DNA from: Anaerolineae bacterium
Lineage (GTDB): Bacteria; Chloroflexota; Anaerolineae; Aggregatilineales; Phototrophicaceae
DNA length: 64,000 bases
Assembly: GCA_022824365.1 (NCBI GenBank)
Contig: JAJEAA010000028.1
Coordinates: forward strand, 369,168 to 433,167
Reading direction: 5' to 3'
Shown here: in pieces, positions 52,761-60,065 of the stretch
Layout: every line of letters starts with the position of its first letter
How positions within the stretch are numbered: the stretch's first letter is position 1
Made by a program: the position numbers and the translations under genes
Notes under the pieces: generated by a model
The model's input: the letters and a program-made list of their open reading frames with translations, nothing else
Told to the model about the DNA's origin: nothing
Database searches by the model: none

Positions 52761-53500
52761 GCTCCGCTTTCCGTCAGCCCGGCTTGATCGCCCTCGGCGA
52801 AAGCCAGCGCGCGTCGGTCGCCAGTCTCGGGATCCAGCATGGCGCCGACAGTGTCCTCGCGGATGACGCGACCGCCGTCGAGTAAGAGCACCCGGCTGCC
52901 GATGCGGCGCGCCTGCTCAATCGAATGCGATACCCAAATCATGGTCAAGTTGCTAGCCCGGCGCAACCGCATCAGCGAATCTTCGACGCGGCTGGTGGCG
53001 ATAGGATCGAGCGACGAGGTCGGCTCGTCCAGCAGCAGCAGCGATGGATTCAGCGCCAGAGCGCGGGCGATGGCCAGGCGCTGTTCCTGCCCGCCGGAAA
53101 GATCCGAGGCCGGCTTGTCGGCGAGTTCGGCTTCAAGCGAGACCTGGCTCATCAGCGCGAGGATTTCTTCTTGTCCAAGCGTCTGCCCCCGCAAGCGCGC
53201 GCCATAAGCGATATTGTCGGCGACGCTGCCTTCGAAGGCGGCGGTCTTTTGGAACATCATGCCGACTTTGCAGCGCAACTCGATCACGGGCAGATCGTAT
53301 ATCGATCCCCCATCGAGATGGATGGAGCCGGCGTCGATGTCGTTGAGGCGGTTGACGCAGCGCAGCAGCGAGCTTTTGCCGCCCCCGCTGGGCCCGATGA
53401 CGACGAGCAATTCGCCCTCCGGCACATCGACCGAGACATCGCGCAGGACGGTGGCGCCGCCGCGCTTGAGCGTCAAGTTGCGGATGGAGAGTTTGGACAT
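52757..53500 (-). CDS. ABC transporter ATP-binding protein, FetA-like
   Basis: The ATPase (247 aa) has Walker [11 protein letters not shown]-loop [13 protein letters not shown], signature [16 protein letters not shown], Walker [13 protein letters not shown] and the switch His in WVSHS. The lack of an adjacent permease and the UPF0014-type permease 2.2 kb downstream on the same strand suggest they form a FetAB pair; a phosphate-type PstB is the alternative. ATG 53500 has GGAG 6 nt upstream and is preferred over ATG 53512. Confidence 0.8.
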   Translation of the reverse strand: MSKLSIRNLTLKRGGATVLRDVSVDVPEGELLVVIGPSGGGKSSLLRCVNRLNDIDAGSIHLDGGSIYDLPVIELRCKVGMMFQKTAAFEGSVADNIAYGARLRGQTLGQEEILALMSQVSLEAELADKPASDLSGGQEQRLAIARALALNPSLLLLDEPTSSLDPIATSRVEDSLMRLRRASNLTMIWVSHSIEQARRIGSRVLLLDGGRVIREDTVGAMLDPETGDRRALAFAEGDQAGLTESGA

Positions 53501-53602
53501 CGGCCGCTCCATGCGGGCTTTCAATCGTTCAATTGTAGCGCATTGAGAGCGGCGCGTGTGCCAATTCATCAGCGCGCATGGTAGACTAACATAAACATGA
53601 GA

Positions 53603-53745
53603 AGTAGAACCAACAAAGTAATGAGAAAAATATTGCAAGGTGAAGAGAATGGCAAAACCGTAATCATTGTAGGGGCGACTCTGTGAGTCGCCCGCTTACA
53701 ACATCCACTACATTTCATTTGTCGCATGACTAACTTGGTTTTACT
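53603..53745. mobile_element. 143-bp MITE-like element, copy A
   Basis: The left end AGTAGAACCAACAAAG and the reverse complement of the right end (AGTAAAACCAAGTTAG) match at 16 of 21 terminal positions, giving imperfect terminal inverted repeats. A perfect hairpin GGGCGACTC-TGT-GAGTCGCCC lies in the middle. GA flanks both sides. It is about 97% identical to copy B at 63848. It contains no gene, and ends 25 bp before the ATG of the sucrase/ferredoxin-like gene. Confidence 0.65.
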
Positions 53746-53770
53746 GAGGCGAGAAGACGAGGGTGAATCC

Positions 53771-54712
53771 ATGCAAATGACTATGACTTGCGCCGAGGAA
53801 TCGCGCGCGGCTGAAGAGACGCTGGCGGGCACCTTCAAGCCGGCCGATACATTCTTTTTGATCGAAAGCGGCTTGCCCGACTACGGCGGCTGGGGCGCCG
53901 GGGCGGTTAAAACAGCGGCGACAGGGGGACCATTCGCGCGCTATCTGGCGCATTTGCAGAGCGCCCCGCGAGGCAAGGTCCTCTTCATCCGCCGCCCGCA
54001 ATCCCAAGGGAAGAACTTCTACATCGCGCTGACTAACCAGGCGACGCCGCGCATCTACCACCGGGCGCTTGCCGACTACGATGAATTGCTGGGGCTGGAT
54101 ATTGCTAGTCTTGCAGCGGGCATGACGCCGCGCGTCAACGGGCGCGAGATGACTGAGATTGACGAGTTGTACATCGTCTGCGCCAACGGACGTCACGATC
54201 CCTGCTGCGCCGCTCTGGGCGCGCCGGTCTATCAGGAAATGGCAGCCCAGGCCGGGCCGGAGCGGATCTGGCAGACGACGCATATCGGCGGGCATCGCAT
54301 GGCGGCGACCATGATCGCCTTCCCGGCTGGCATCGTCTACGGCCACATCGATCCGCCCGATGCTGAGGCGATCGTGACCAATCAGCGAGCCGGTTTCATG
54401 CTGACGCACAAGTATCGCGGTCGCGGCGCTTATGCCGGGCATCAGCTTGATGAGGCGGCGCATAAAGCGGCTTGCGCGGCGGAAGCGTCCATTCGCGAGC
54501 GAATACGATCCTATCGCATCGACGATCTGCGCCTGGACGCCGTCGAAGAAATCGGCCGCGATGTCTGGATTGTTCGCTATATAGACGCGGCCGGCCGCGC
54601 GCATTCCGCCGAGGTGAGCATAAAAATGTCAGCGCCGCGGCAGACCTCCTGCGGCGACCCGCCCAAGCCCATGCCGCAGCACGATGTGTCGCTGCTGTCC
54701 ACGCCCGTCTAA
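53771..54712 (+). CDS. Sucrase/ferredoxin-like family protein
   Basis: The protein (313 aa) contains LYIVCANGRHDPCCAALG with closely spaced cysteines and TTHIGGHRMAATMIAFPAGIVYG, the two diagnostic blocks of the sucrase/ferredoxin-like (thioredoxin-like Fe-S) family. Members are thought to bind a 2Fe-2S cluster; the reaction is unknown. ATG 53771 is preferred, with GAGGGTG about 6 nt upstream. The frame is open back to an ATG at 53726 inside the MITE-like element, so the insertion may have changed the gene's front end. Confidence 0.82.
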   Translation: MQMTMTCAEESRAAEETLAGTFKPADTFFLIESGLPDYGGWGAGAVKTAATGGPFARYLAHLQSAPRGKVLFIRRPQSQGKNFYIALTNQATPRIYHRALADYDELLGLDIASLAAGMTPRVNGREMTEIDELYIVCANGRHDPCCAALGAPVYQEMAAQAGPERIWQTTHIGGHRMAATMIAFPAGIVYGHIDPPDAEAIVTNQRAGFMLTHKYRGRGAYAGHQLDEAAHKAACAAEASIRERIRSYRIDDLRLDAVEEIGRDVWIVRYIDAAGRAHSAEVSIKMSAPRQTSCGDPPKPMPQHDVSLLSTPV

Positions 54713-54747
54713 GGAAAGTTTTCGCAGCCGGAACAGCGAGCGAGTTG

Positions 54748-56652
54748 ATGACTTTTCCGCAACTGGAACATCCGCCGCCGCGGCCTGTCGCGCCCCTCTT
54801 GGTGCGTCTGACGCGTCTGGCGATATTGAGCTTTGTCGGCATGCTGCTGCTGTCTTTGGCTTTGGCTCTGGCTCTATTCGGCCTGCAAATGACCTTGAGC
54901 GAACGCATCGTGCCCGGCGTGAGCATTGGCGAAGTCGACATCGGCGGGCTGACGCAGACGCAAGCTGCCGCCGCGCTCGCGGAGCAATACGGAGCGCTTG
55001 AGACGGTCGTCTATACCTTCCGCGATGGCGACCGCAGTTGGACCGCGACCGCCGCTGAGTTGGGGCTGAGCGTTCCGGCGGAAGCGCTGGTGGAGCGCGC
55101 TTATGCGATTGGGCATTCTGACGATGCCCGCAGCAGCTTGCGCCAACAGGCGGAGGCTTGGTTGAGCGGGGCCGCCTTGCCTTTGACATTTGTATTCGAT
55201 GAATCCAAAGCGCTGGGCTACTTGCGGAAACTGGCGGACGAGATCAAGCGCGAGCGGCAGGATGCCGCGCTGACTCTGGACGGGATCAATGTGGCGGTCA
55301 GCCCCGGCCTCAGCGGGCGCGAACTTGATGTTGAGGCGACTCTGGACTCGCTGTCCAGGCTGCTGCTGGCGCGGACGGGCGAAACGGAGATCGCTCTTGT
55401 CATAGACGAGAGTCCGCCCCGCGAATGGAACTTGAGGGAAGCGGCGGCGCAGGTGAAAACGGCGCTGTCATCGCCGCTGCAATTGATCGGCAGCTTGCCG
55501 AATGGCGACCTGCTGGCGCCCTGGATCCTCACGCGGGAGCAAATCCTGGCCGGCTTGAGCGTGACGTTGAGCGGCGCGGGCGCTGAGCGGCGCTACGATG
55601 TCAGTGTCGACTTGAGCGCTTTCGCCAGCTACTTGACGACGCTGTCGCCGAATTTATCCAAGCCAGCAGCCGAAGGCCGCTTCGACTTTGACCCCGCAAC
55701 CGGGCAGCTCAACCCGATTTCACCGGCGAGCGAGGGGCGCCGGCTGGATGTCGCCGAGACGATTCGGCGCTTGGAAGCGGCGGTCTTCGACCCGGTCAAT
55801 CGGCGCGTGGTGATGTATTTCGAGACCTTGCATCCGCGCTATCCGGCCGGCGTCAGCGGGACCGAGCTGGGCATCACCGAATTGGTGGCCGAGGCGACGA
55901 CTTATTATTGGGGCTCCTGGCAGAATCGGCGCTCGAATATCGCGCTGGGCGCGGGCAAGCTGCACGGCATCATCATCGCGCCGGGCGAGGAGTTTTCTTT
56001 TAATCAGCACCTTGGCGATATCAGTCCCGAAGCCGGCTACCTGGAAGGCAGCGTGATCCTTGGCGGCGCAACCGTTACGGGCATCGGCGGCGGCATCTGC
56101 CAGGTGAGCACGACCATGTTTCGCGCCGCTTTCAGCGGAGGTTACGCCATCACCGAGCGCAACAGTCATGGCTATCGCGTCGGCTATTATGAGTATGCCG
56201 GCGCTGGACCGGGTCTGGACGCGGCGATCTGGCAGCCGGACGTCGACCTGCGCTTCCAGAACAATAGCCCGCATCACTTGCTGATCGAGAGCAGCTTCCT
56301 CGGCGCTCAAGACGCGCTCCAATTCCGCATCTACAGCACCGCGCATTGGCGCACGGTGGTGGAAGCGCCGATCATCCGCGACATTGTCAGCGCGCCGCCG
56401 GAGGAGTACATCGAGGCCGAGGACCTGGCGCTGGGGCAGATCCGCCAGATCGATTACTCGGCCGATGGCGCGGACGTGCTCGTGTATCGGAACGTCTACG
56501 ACACAGCGGGAAGTTTGGTGAAGCGGGATCAGTTATTCACGCACTACCTGCCCTGGCAGGCGGTGTTTGAGGTGGCGCCGGGCGATCCGCGCCTTGCTGT
56601 GGAAGCCGACGCGGAAGAAGACGGCATCGCGCCGGTGGGCGTGGCCGGCTGA
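54748..56652 (+). CDS. VanW / peptidoglycan-binding-4 domain membrane protein
   Basis: The protein (634 aa) has one N-terminal membrane span (ILSFVGMLLLSLALALALFGL). Extracytoplasmic domains follow: one with PGVSIGEVDIGGLTQTQAAAAL (~55-75), a second peptidoglycan-binding-4-like repeat to about 370, and the VanW domain with RRSNIALGAGKLHGIIIAPGEEFSFNQHLGD and GIGGGICQVSTTMFRAAF (~440). It resembles Bacillus YoaR. Such proteins are envelope-located with uncertain function; a role in vancomycin resistance should not be assumed. ATG 54748 fits the signal anchor. Confidence 0.88.
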   Translation: MTFPQLEHPPPRPVAPLLVRLTRLAILSFVGMLLLSLALALALFGLQMTLSERIVPGVSIGEVDIGGLTQTQAAAALAEQYGALETVVYTFRDGDRSWTATAAELGLSVPAEALVERAYAIGHSDDARSSLRQQAEAWLSGAALPLTFVFDESKALGYLRKLADEIKRERQDAALTLDGINVAVSPGLSGRELDVEATLDSLSRLLLARTGETEIALVIDESPPREWNLREAAAQVKTALSSPLQLIGSLPNGDLLAPWILTREQILAGLSVTLSGAGAERRYDVSVDLSAFASYLTTLSPNLSKPAAEGRFDFDPATGQLNPISPASEGRRLDVAETIRRLEAAVFDPVNRRVVMYFETLHPRYPAGVSGTELGITELVAEATTYYWGSWQNRRSNIALGAGKLHGIIIAPGEEFSFNQHLGDISPEAGYLEGSVILGGATVTGIGGGICQVSTTMFRAAFSGGYAITERNSHGYRVGYYEYAGAGPGLDAAIWQPDVDLRFQNNSPHHLLIESSFLGAQDALQFRIYSTAHWRTVVEAPIIRDIVSAPPEEYIEAEDLALGQIRQIDYSADGADVLVYRNVYDTAGSLVKRDQLFTHYLPWQAVFEVAPGDPRLAVEADAEEDGIAPVGVAG

Positions 56653-56660
56653 ACGCTGTC

Positions 56661-56690
56661 GAAAGAAAAGCGCCAGCCAAGGGCTGACGC
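56661..56690 (-). terminator. Rho-independent terminator for the SWIM-like gene
   Basis: On the minus strand GCGTCAGCC (56690-56682), loop CTT and GGCTGGCGC (56678-56670) form a 9-bp stem with one G-T pair, followed by TTTTCTTTC (56669-56661). It sits between two convergent genes and could also act, more weakly, for the VanW gene. Confidence 0.65.
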
Positions 56691-56737
56691 GTTGCTGTTT
56701 GCGAATTGAGACTTGGCTTAACCCAAGAACTGCCGGT

Positions 56738-57235
56738 TCAAGCCACCGGCTGCGCCCTAACCGGCTGGACGAAACCCTTGAGGATTTTCTCCAGCGCCAT
56801 CGTATGGCTGCACACGCCGCGCTGCGCGAAGAACGAGGCGGTGCTGGTCCAGACGCCTTCGTTGTAAGTCACTTGATGATTCTTGTTATAGCCCTCAAAG
56901 TGGCAATCAAAACTGTTGATGCGGATGCGGTCGGTCTCCTGCGAATAGCGGTTCGCCTTTTCCACATCGCTGACGATGTTCTGCCCGGGCGCGTAGGGCA
57001 CCGGGCGGCGCTTGAGCAGGGGCTTGAACAGGATCTCCAAGGCCATAATATGCGGGCAGATTTCATAAGCCCGGAAGCCGGCGCAACTGCAGGACCAGCC
57101 GTCGCGATCCAGGCAGACCACATGGTTGCTGTTGGCGCCGTGGAATTCTACCGTGAGGTTGTTAAAGGTGGCGCGTTCCGGTTGGCTGGCGTAATCGCTG
57201 GCTTTCTGTATCTTGTTGATCATACTGGCGTCCAT
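56738..57235 (-). CDS. Duplicated SWIM-like zinc-finger protein
   Basis: The 165-residue protein consists of two related halves. The first has a SWIM-type finger, WSCSCAGFRAYEICPHIMALE (C49, C51, C60, H62), followed by EILF. The second repeats the frame as WTSTASFFAQRGVCSHTMALE but C49 and C51 are replaced by S131 and A133, leaving C142 and H144. SWIM fingers bind nucleic acid or protein. No SNF2 helicase or transposase is adjacent. The second module may be a structural relic. It is flanked by a terminator downstream and a long gap upstream. Confidence 0.75.
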   Translation of the reverse strand: MDASMINKIQKASDYASQPERATFNNLTVEFHGANSNHVVCLDRDGWSCSCAGFRAYEICPHIMALEILFKPLLKRRPVPYAPGQNIVSDVEKANRYSQETDRIRINSFDCHFEGYNKNHQVTYNEGVWTSTASFFAQRGVCSHTMALEKILKGFVQPVRAQPVA

Positions 57236-57779
57236 CTCGATCCTTTCCGCAATCGAATTCCGGCCATGAGAAACAAAAAACGCGGACTGTGGCTTAGGCG
57301 GTCACAGCGCGCGTCTTGGAGAAAATCCGTATAAAACTTGCTTATGCGGCATTTTTATCGTCCGGTTTGATGACGCTCTCATTCTAAGCGAGGCTTAAGC
57401 CGATGTCAAAGGAATTTCATCCGCTTAATCTAAGTCTGTTGATGTTGCACAAGTCGAAATCGGCGTGATTTTGGCTCGGAAAATAGCTGGGGATGAGGCG
57501 ACTGGCGGCGCGCGAAGGCAGGCTTGCGAACCGATATTGATACTGTTTCGTCAGGGTATTGATACGTGATAGCAGGCGAGCGCAGCGCCATTTTCCGCCG
57601 CGAATTCTGCCGACCGGTATCGGACGGGCGGACGCGACTTCAGGCAATTGATGCAATTGTCATAGTCAGTGAAGGCGATTTGCTGCCGGCTCGGCGGTAT
57701 TAATCGAAGAGGAATCGATTCGCGACGCAGGCAAAGGGTTCTGATGCGCCCGCGCCGCGAAAATTTGCTGCAAGGACCG
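57236..57779. other. 544-bp gap between the SWIM-like gene and the substrate-binding protein gene
   Basis: Both flanking genes read on the minus strand, so this region holds the 3' end of one transcript and the promoter of the next. A TTTTATAC -10-like segment lies near 57330-57342 (minus strand). GAATCGATTC is palindromic at 57706-57715. No gene, RNA or mobile element could be supported; a long plus-strand frame entering from 57669 is a shadow of the substrate-binding protein gene. Confidence 0.5.
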
Positions 57780-58973
57780 TTACTCGTCGGCTTCGAGCTC
57801 GGCGCGCTGTGCCTCAATCATCTCATCCGTGCAGTGCAAGGAATCCAGGAAGGCCGCGCGTTCAGCGTGGCGTTCTTCCATATCGACATCCGGATACTCT
57901 GGCTTGATGAATTCTTCCGTGCTTTCGCCGTTTTCAACGACGAAGTCGGCTCGTTCCATCAGGGCGTCAGAGATTTTGATGCCGCCTGCCTTGATCGAAT
58001 CCAGGTTCAAAGCGACTGCCAGCTTGGGCGCGGCATGGATGCCGACTCGCCCTGCGTCCAACTCGCCATCCAGCGCGGCGGTCAGCATGTGGCCTACGAC
58101 TGCGCCTTCGTTGTAGTAGGAGTAGAATCCGGCCGCGATGTGAACGCCGCGATGCACATAGGACATCGCCGTCGCCAGGATGGGTATGCCCGCTTCGTTG
58201 GAAGCCTCGATGATGGCTGGCAGCGACGGCGGATGGCCCAGCGACACAAACATATCGACATCGCTGTCAATCAGCCTCTCGGCGTTAACCAAGCCGTCGG
58301 CGGCATCCAGCCAGGGCGCCTCTTCGACGGTGATGCCAAGCGTCTCGGCATAGTGCTTGATCTGCTCAGTGGCGTAAACATGACCGGAATTCCCCGGATT
58401 CATGAAGCTGCCGATAAAGTCAATCTCGGGATTTTGCATCGGCAAAAGCGCCATCACGTCCTCGTAGGAGCTTAGGGCGTGGCTGCCAACGACGTGCTCC
58501 GGTTTGACGCAGGGCGCGTCGGCCACGCCAGAAGTATACGGCGCCCCGACCAGGGAGAAGATCACCAGCGGCGTCGGCTCTATGCCGCTTTCTTCGGCGG
58601 CGTGAATGGCGTTGAGCGTCACGTTGGTCGTCGTAGTCACCATGACGGTAGCGCCCTTGTCCAGCGCGTAATCCGTCATGATGGGGACATTGGAAATATC
58701 GCCGCCGGCATCCCGCCAAATTATATTGATGTTCTCGCCGGCGAAATCTTCGTTGGCGACAATGGACGCGACCTCTTCACTGCTCAAGTAACCGTGGTAA
58801 TGGAGGACATCGTAGACCGCGTGAATGAGACGGCTGCTGACGCCTTGGGCATTCCGGTAGCTCAGGATGGCTACGGTCGGAATATGCCCGTCGGCAAGCG
58901 CCGTCGCCGGGACGAGCGCAGCCGCGAGTAGAACTGCCGCGAGACATAATGCACTGATGAACTTCCGCTTCAT
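57780..58973 (-). CDS. ABC transporter substrate-binding protein (COG2984-like)
   Basis: The protein (397 aa) has a signal peptide (MKRKFISALCLAAVLLAAALVPATALADG) and a two-lobed periplasmic-binding fold. TVAILSYRNAQGVS starts lobe 1, DKGATVMVTTTTNVTLNAI and the VGAPYTSGVADAP segment follow, and a second lobe starts near residue 180. This resembles the ABC_sub_bind family whose members bind aromatic amino acids or related ligands. No permease or ATPase is adjacent. The tail is very acidic. ATG 58973 has AAGGAG 9 nt upstream. Confidence 0.78.
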   Translation of the reverse strand: MKRKFISALCLAAVLLAAALVPATALADGHIPTVAILSYRNAQGVSSRLIHAVYDVLHYHGYLSSEEVASIVANEDFAGENINIIWRDAGGDISNVPIMTDYALDKGATVMVTTTTNVTLNAIHAAEESGIEPTPLVIFSLVGAPYTSGVADAPCVKPEHVVGSHALSSYEDVMALLPMQNPEIDFIGSFMNPGNSGHVYATEQIKHYAETLGITVEEAPWLDAADGLVNAERLIDSDVDMFVSLGHPPSLPAIIEASNEAGIPILATAMSYVHRGVHIAAGFYSYYNEGAVVGHMLTAALDGELDAGRVGIHAAPKLAVALNLDSIKAGGIKISDALMERADFVVENGESTEEFIKPEYPDVDMEERHAERAAFLDSLHCTDEMIEAQRAELEADE

Positions 58974-59068
58974 GGGAGTCAACTCCTTGCTTCGATCAAC
59001 TGATAAATGGGGTAGCGGACGGCTGTCTTGTCACGATGACAAACAACCTGCCCATAATCAGACTAGCA

Positions 59069-59089
59069 TTGACTTTGTATACAAGTCAA
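59069..59089. promoter_or_regulatory. Palindromic operator candidate upstream of the substrate-binding protein gene
   Basis: TTGACTT (59069-59075) and AAGTCAA (59083-59089) are perfect 7-bp inverted arms around a centre containing GTATAC. On the minus strand the arm supplies a TTGACT -35-like hexamer about 110 bp before the ATG at 58973. The TTGTATACAA-like core resembles sites of GntR-family regulators, so a repressor covering the promoter is plausible. No regulator gene is adjacent. Confidence 0.5.
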
Positions 59090-59171
59090 CAAGAAATGTA
59101 TCGTATGTGTTATTTCAAGTTAAACTGTGTAGAAAAAGAGGCTGCCGGGCAATCGCTAGCAGCGACATTCT

Positions 59172-59999
59172 TCAAACCGTGACTTTGCCCGACTCTTCAA
59201 CTGGCAACAACCCCAGCGTCAGCGACTCGATATAAATACAGTGTCGCCAGGGTATCGATACATCGGCTGCTGAGAGGGGCGCATCGGTCAAGTCGAGATT
59301 CGCGCCGCGGATGAGGGCGAAGGGCGTCGCTTCGTCGCGCTCGCCCATAACGATTTGCGCGCAAGCGGCAAGCGCGTCCGCCAACCCGATCTGCGTCACC
59401 GCCATCGCATTGCCAAAGAGGTCGGCTTTGCCGCGCTCATCGCGGATGGGTTGAAAGCCGGCCGCGGCGATAGCGATGCCGGTCGTCCCGTAGCGCCCGG
59501 GCATCAGCCAACTGTCGGTCAGAATGACGCCGAGGCGGCAGCCAAGCCGAGATTGCAGCGCCCGGCGAATAGTTTCGGCGCTGCGAAAGGGATCGCGCGG
59601 CAGCAGGACGACTTGGCCGCTGGGGATATTGGAGCGGTCCAAGCCCGCGTTTGGCGAGATGACGCCGCCTTTCGCCGTCAAGAGGAAGCCCAGTTCAATC
59701 CCGCCGAAGATCTGGTCGGCTTCGTCGAGAACCAACTGCGCGATAGCCGCGTCCATGTTGTAGCGCTGCGCCAGTTGCTCGGCTCGGGCAGAGGCGCGGA
59801 TATCATCAAGGCCGATGATCCGGCCGGCGGCGATGGCGGCGTACTTGCTGGAAACCGCCAGGACATCGCCCTCTTGCGGCCTCAGGCTCGCGGCGTCCAG
59901 GCTGTCGAAAATGGCTTCGTTCAGGTCAAAGGGTCGGTCGCGGACGGGGGCGCTTAGCGGCCTGGCAATCAGAGGTTCTGGCATTGACGCGGCTTTCAT
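59172..59999 (-). CDS. CofE-like F420-0:gamma-glutamyl ligase family protein
   Basis: The 275-residue protein shows the family order: EGDVLAVSSKYAAIAAGRII, VVLLPRDPFRSAETIRRAL, GVILTDSWLMPGRYGTTGIAIAAAG and ADLFGNAMAVTQIGLADALAACAQIVMGE. CofE adds glutamates to coenzyme F420-0. The usual GRPWR-like segment is altered (LMPGRYG), so it may act on a different acceptor. No cofC, cofD or fbiC gene is in the window. Start may be ATG 59999 or 59984; the upstream TTG at 60017 is weaker. Confidence 0.72.
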   Translation of the reverse strand: MKAASMPEPLIARPLSAPVRDRPFDLNEAIFDSLDAASLRPQEGDVLAVSSKYAAIAAGRIIGLDDIRASARAEQLAQRYNMDAAIAQLVLDEADQIFGGIELGFLLTAKGGVISPNAGLDRSNIPSGQVVLLPRDPFRSAETIRRALQSRLGCRLGVILTDSWLMPGRYGTTGIAIAAAGFQPIRDERGKADLFGNAMAVTQIGLADALAACAQIVMGERDEATPFALIRGANLDLTDAPLSAADVSIPWRHCIYIESLTLGLLPVEESGKVTV

Positions 60000-60065
60000 T
60001 TCGGACTGTGAGCGCAATACGTCATCCTAGCATATTTGCCGCGCGCTGTCAGCGAAAAGCTTGCG

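Noticed and set aside
54748..56652. Vancomycin resistance through VanW
   Set aside because: VanW domains occur widely in envelope proteins of Gram-positive-like and Chloroflexota genomes; no vanH, vanA or vanX is near, and the ddl has an ordinary layout.
57533..57575. Similarity between the TATTGATAC-type sequence here and the one at 59228-59260 and 14290
   Set aside because: The 59228 copy is coding sequence of the CofE-like gene, and the matches are short and imperfect; chance is the simpler reading.
57669..58475. 268-codon open frame on the plus strand
   Set aside because: It is a shadow of the substrate-binding protein gene, which has a signal peptide and a ribosome site.
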